The translations under genes and the position numbers were made by a program. Shown piece by piece: positions 61,164-64,000 of a stretch of 64,000 nt of DNA. The first letter of the stretch is position 1. The number at the start of each line of letters is the position of its first letter. The notes under the pieces are model-generated. The model did no database searches. It saw only the letters and a program-made list of their open reading frames with translations, and had not been told where the DNA came from. Source of the DNA: JABAYQ01 sp049890095 (GTDB lineage: Bacteria; Bacteroidota; Bacteroidia; Flavobacteriales; UBA7312); assembly GCA_049890095.1 (NCBI GenBank), contig JBMHCD010000011.1:1-64000 (forward strand). Direction: 5' to 3'.

Positions 61164-64000
61164 ATGTCAAAAGATACTTCAATCAAATCGGTATTAATAA
61201 TTGGAAGTGGTCCAATAGTAATTGGTCAGGCTTGTGAATTCGATTATTCTGGCTCACAAGCCGCACGTTCTTTAAGAGAAGAAGGAATAGAAGTGTCATT
61301 AATTAATTCTAATCCGGCTACAATAATGACTGACCCTGTTGTAGCAGATCACGTATATCTCAAACCACTGACTGTTGAGTCTCTGGAAGAAATTTTATTA
61401 GAAAGAGAAATAGATGTAGTCCTTCCAACAATGGGTGGACAAACTGCATTAAATTTATGTATTGATGCCGATGAAAAAGGTCTTTGGAAAAAATATGATG
61501 TTAAAATTATAGGTGTTGATATTGATGCAATTAATATAACAGAGGATAGAGAACAATTTAAGCAATTGATGGAAAAGATAGGTGTTGGTTGTGCTCCATC
61601 AGAAACCGCTACATCTTATCTGAAAGGAAAAGAAATAGCCCAGAAATTTGGTTTCCCTTTGTGTATTCGTCCATCTTTTACCCTTGGAGGAAGTGGAGCC
61701 TCATTTGTTCACGAGCCAGAGCAGTTTGATGAGCTGTTGAAAAGAGGTATGGAAGCTTCTCCTATTCACGAAGTGATGATTGATAAAGCTTTGTTGGGAT
61801 GGAAAGAATATGAATTAGAGTTACTTAGAGATAAGAATGATAATGTAATTATAATTTGTTCTATTGAAAATATGGATCCAATGGGAATACATACCGGTGA
61901 TTCAATAACAGTTGCTCCTGCAATGACTCTATCTGATACGACTTATCAAAGAATGAGAGATATGGCAATTAAAATGATGAGAGCAATTGGTGATTTTGCA
62001 GGTGGTTGTAACGTTCAATTTGCTGTTTCCCCAGATGAAAAAGAAGAAATAATTGCTATCGAAATAAACCCAAGAGTTTCCAGGTCCTCAGCTTTAGCTT
62101 CTAAAGCTACAGGTTATCCAATTGCTAAAATTGCTTCAAAATTAGCAATCGGATATACTTTAGACGAACTAAATAATCAAATTACTAAATCTACTTCTGC
62201 TTATTTTGAACCAACTTTAGATTATGTAATTGTTAAAATTCCAAGATGGAATTTTGAAAAATTTGATGGAGCAGACAAAACTTTAGGTCTTCAAATGAAA
62301 TCTGTTGGTGAAGTGATGGGAATTGGCCGTTCATTTCAGGAGGCACTACAAAAAGCATGTCAATCTTTAGAAATCAAAAGAAATGGTTTAGGAGCTGATG
62401 GAAAAGGATGGACAAATCAAGATGATATTCTCCACAGTCTAAAATTCCCTAGTGGCGATCGAGTTTTTAGAATTTATGATGCTATCAGATTAGGTATATC
62501 TCTAAAAACTATTTATGAATATACAAAGATGGATTATTGGTTCTTGCGTCAATTAGAAGAACTTGTAATATTGGAGTACGAACTTGAAAAATATCATATA
62601 GATAATGTTCCTAAAGATCTTTTATTAGAAGCTAAAATGAAAGGTTATGCGGACCGACAAATTGCACATCTTTTAAGATGCTTAGAAAGTGAGGTTCATA
62701 GTAAAAGAATAAATGAGGGCATAAAACGTGTTTATAAATTAGTTGATACATGTGCTGCTGAGTTTGAAGCTAAAACACCTTATTATTATTCTACTTTTGA
62801 ATTTCAAAAACAACTTGTAGGAGGAGAAAAATGTTCTGAAAATGAAAGTATAAAATCAGACAAAAAGAAAATTATTGTTTTAGGTTCTGGACCTAATAGA
62901 ATAGGGCAGGGAATTGAATTTGATTATTGTTGTGTTCATGGAGTTTTGGCAGCAAAAGAATGTGGTTATGAAACTATTATGATTAATTGTAATCCTGAAA
63001 CTGTATCAACAGATTTTGATACTTCAGACAAACTATATTTTGAGCCTGTATTTTGGGAACATATTTATGATATAATTCAACATGAAAAACCTGAAGGAGT
63101 AATTGTTCAGTTAGGAGGGCAAACAGCTTTAAAATTAGCTGAAAAACTAGAAAGATATGGTATCAAAATAATGGGTACTAGTTTCGAAGCTCTAGATATT
63201 GCCGAAGATAGAGGACGTTTTTCTAACTTGTTGAGAGATAACAACATACCTTTTCCAGAATTTGGAGTTATTGAAACAGCTGAAGAAGCGATTGATCTTT
63301 CAAAAAAACTTGATTTTCCAATTTTAGTTAGACCATCTTATGTTTTAGGAGGTCAAGGGATGAAAATAGTAATCAATGAAACTGAATTAGAAAGGCATGT
63401 AGTTGATCTTTTAAAGGATATTCCAGGAAATAGAGTTTTATTAGATCATTATCTTGAAAAAGCTATTGAAGCAGAAGCTGATGCAATATGTGATGGAGAA
63501 AACGTTTATATTATCGGAATGATGGAGCATATAGAACCATGTGGTATTCATTCTGGAGATTCAAATGCAGTTTTACCAACTTTTGATTTGAGTGATAATG
63601 TAAGACAACAAATGATTGATATTACTAATAAAATAGCTGTTGCGCTAAAAACTGTTGGTTTAATTAATATTCAGTTTGCAATTAAGGATGAGAAGGTATA
63701 TGTAATTGAAGCTAACCCAAGAGCTTCTAGAACAGTACCATTTATTGCTAAAGCATACAAAGAGCCATATGTAAATTATGCAGCTAAAGTAATGTTAAGA
63801 GATAAAAAAGTTACAGACTTTGATTTTAACCCTTTCAAGCAAGGTTATGCAATTAAGGTTCCAGTATTCTCCTTTAATAAGTTTCCAAATGTTAATAAAG
63901 AACTTGGTCCAGAAATGAAATCAACAGGAGAAGCTATACATTTTATCGAAGATTTAGAAGATTCATTTTTTAAAAAGGTTTATTCAGAAAGAAGTTTATA
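61164..64000 (+). CDS. carB: Carbamoyl-phosphate synthase large subunit (3' end cut by window)
   Basis: The frame is open from ATG 61164 to the right edge: 945 complete codons and no stop. Two ATP-grasp halves are visible. First: LIIGSGPIVIGQACEFDYSG, INSNPATIMTDP, TMGGQTALNL, RPSFTLGGSGASFV and EINPRVSRSSALASKATG. Second: VLGSGPNRIGQGIEFDYC, NCNPETVSTD, QLGGQTALKLAEKL, RPSYVLGGQGMKIV and EANPRASRTVPFIAKA. It makes carbamoyl phosphate for arginine and pyrimidine synthesis. The frame ends just after the second ATP-grasp half, so either only a few residues remain or a C-terminal MGS-like domain lies outside the window. Bacteroidota CarB often ends near 950 residues. Confidence 0.97.
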   Translation, partial: MSKDTSIKSVLIIGSGPIVIGQACEFDYSGSQAARSLREEGIEVSLINSNPATIMTDPVVADHVYLKPLTVESLEEILLEREIDVVLPTMGGQTALNLCIDADEKGLWKKYDVKIIGVDIDAINITEDREQFKQLMEKIGVGCAPSETATSYLKGKEIAQKFGFPLCIRPSFTLGGSGASFVHEPEQFDELLKRGMEASPIHEVMIDKALLGWKEYELELLRDKNDNVIIICSIENMDPMGIHTGDSITVAPAMTLSDTTYQRMRDMAIKMMRAIGDFAGGCNVQFAVSPDEKEEIIAIEINPRVSRSSALASKATGYPIAKIASKLAIGYTLDELNNQITKSTSAYFEPTLDYVIVKIPRWNFEKFDGADKTLGLQMKSVGEVMGIGRSFQEALQKACQSLEIKRNGLGADGKGWTNQDDILHSLKFPSGDRVFRIYDAIRLGISLKTIYEYTKMDYWFLRQLEELVILEYELEKYHIDNVPKDLLLEAKMKGYADRQIAHLLRCLESEVHSKRINEGIKRVYKLVDTCAAEFEAKTPYYYSTFEFQKQLVGGEKCSENESIKSDKKKIIVLGSGPNRIGQGIEFDYCCVHGVLAAKECGYETIMINCNPETVSTDFDTSDKLYFEPVFWEHIYDIIQHEKPEGVIVQLGGQTALKLAEKLERYGIKIMGTSFEALDIAEDRGRFSNLLRDNNIPFPEFGVIETAEEAIDLSKKLDFPILVRPSYVLGGQGMKIVINETELERHVVDLLKDIPGNRVLLDHYLEKAIEAEADAICDGENVYIIGMMEHIEPCGIHSGDSNAVLPTFDLSDNVRQQMIDITNKIAVALKTVGLINIQFAIKDEKVYVIEANPRASRTVPFIAKAYKEPYVNYAAKVMLRDKKVTDFDFNPFKQGYAIKVPVFSFNKFPNVNKELGPEMKSTGEAIHFIEDLEDSFFKKVYSERSL

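Overview
The window is a contiguous piece of the chromosome of a Bacteroidota bacterium, most likely a marine-type member of the Flavobacteriia. The evidence is in the sequence. It is strongly AT-rich. It encodes PorT, a component of the type IX secretion system (T9SS), and at least six secreted proteins with T9SS C-terminal sorting domains. A TonB receptor is paired with a DUF4249 lipoprotein. The primary sigma factor is the short Bacteroidota form, promoters have the TTTG-N18/19-TAnnTTTG architecture, and the ssrA tag is GENNYAMAA. I see no phage, transposase, CRISPR array, toxin-antitoxin module or genomic island; the only tyrosine recombinase is a housekeeping XerD.

Layout. 1-3770: most of a very large secreted, modular, probably glucan-binding protein, cut by the left edge. 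3.8-10.5 kb: a DUF2805 protein, the TonB receptor/DUF4249 pair, a lectin-like T9SS type B protein, a CIA30 protein and a small Cys-rich lipoprotein. 10.7-11.0 kb: tmRNA. 11.2-18.5 kb: a core block with an alanine/saccharopine dehydrogenase-like enzyme, rpe, rpoD, pnp, rpsO, accD and class II aldolase. 18.6-27.9 kb: an rRNA/tRNA methyltransferase, a FAD oxidoreductase, porT, ubiE, an SLC12-like transporter divergent from a voltage-gated K+ channel, a heptose-type PfkB kinase and an aminotransferase. 28-36.6 kb: an FN3/T9SS protein, an MFS transporter, xerD, aroQ, ddl, a PASTA protein, a T9SS protein and an RluA-type pseudouridine synthase.

36.6-43.3 kb: a minus-strand run with MbnP, MbnH (di-heme), an M43 metalloprotease, a trypsin-like protease and mqnE. 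43.4-49.3 kb: an AddAB-type helicase-nuclease pair, then tRNA-Glu on the other strand. 49.5-60.8 kb: proS and its unknown partner, a Tyr/His-rich lipoprotein with a FadL-type porin, a TPR protein, a zinc-ribbon coiled-coil protein, a Nif3-like protein, lpxK, purine nucleoside phosphorylase and an LVIVD/T9SS protein. 60.8-64 kb: rpmH with a textbook promoter and terminator, and carB running off the right edge.

Functionally the window is mostly core metabolism, translation and envelope biogenesis, interleaved with secreted T9SS cargo. I did not find a clearly undescribed system. The most interesting items are: the MbnP-MbnH pair in one operon with two secreted proteases; the repeat-built giant protein, whose GCTD module recurs in MbnP; intrinsic terminators that sit directly against the next start codon; -7 promoter boxes only 4-5 nt from start codons, which suggests leaderless mRNAs; and the near-complete absence of space between convergent genes.
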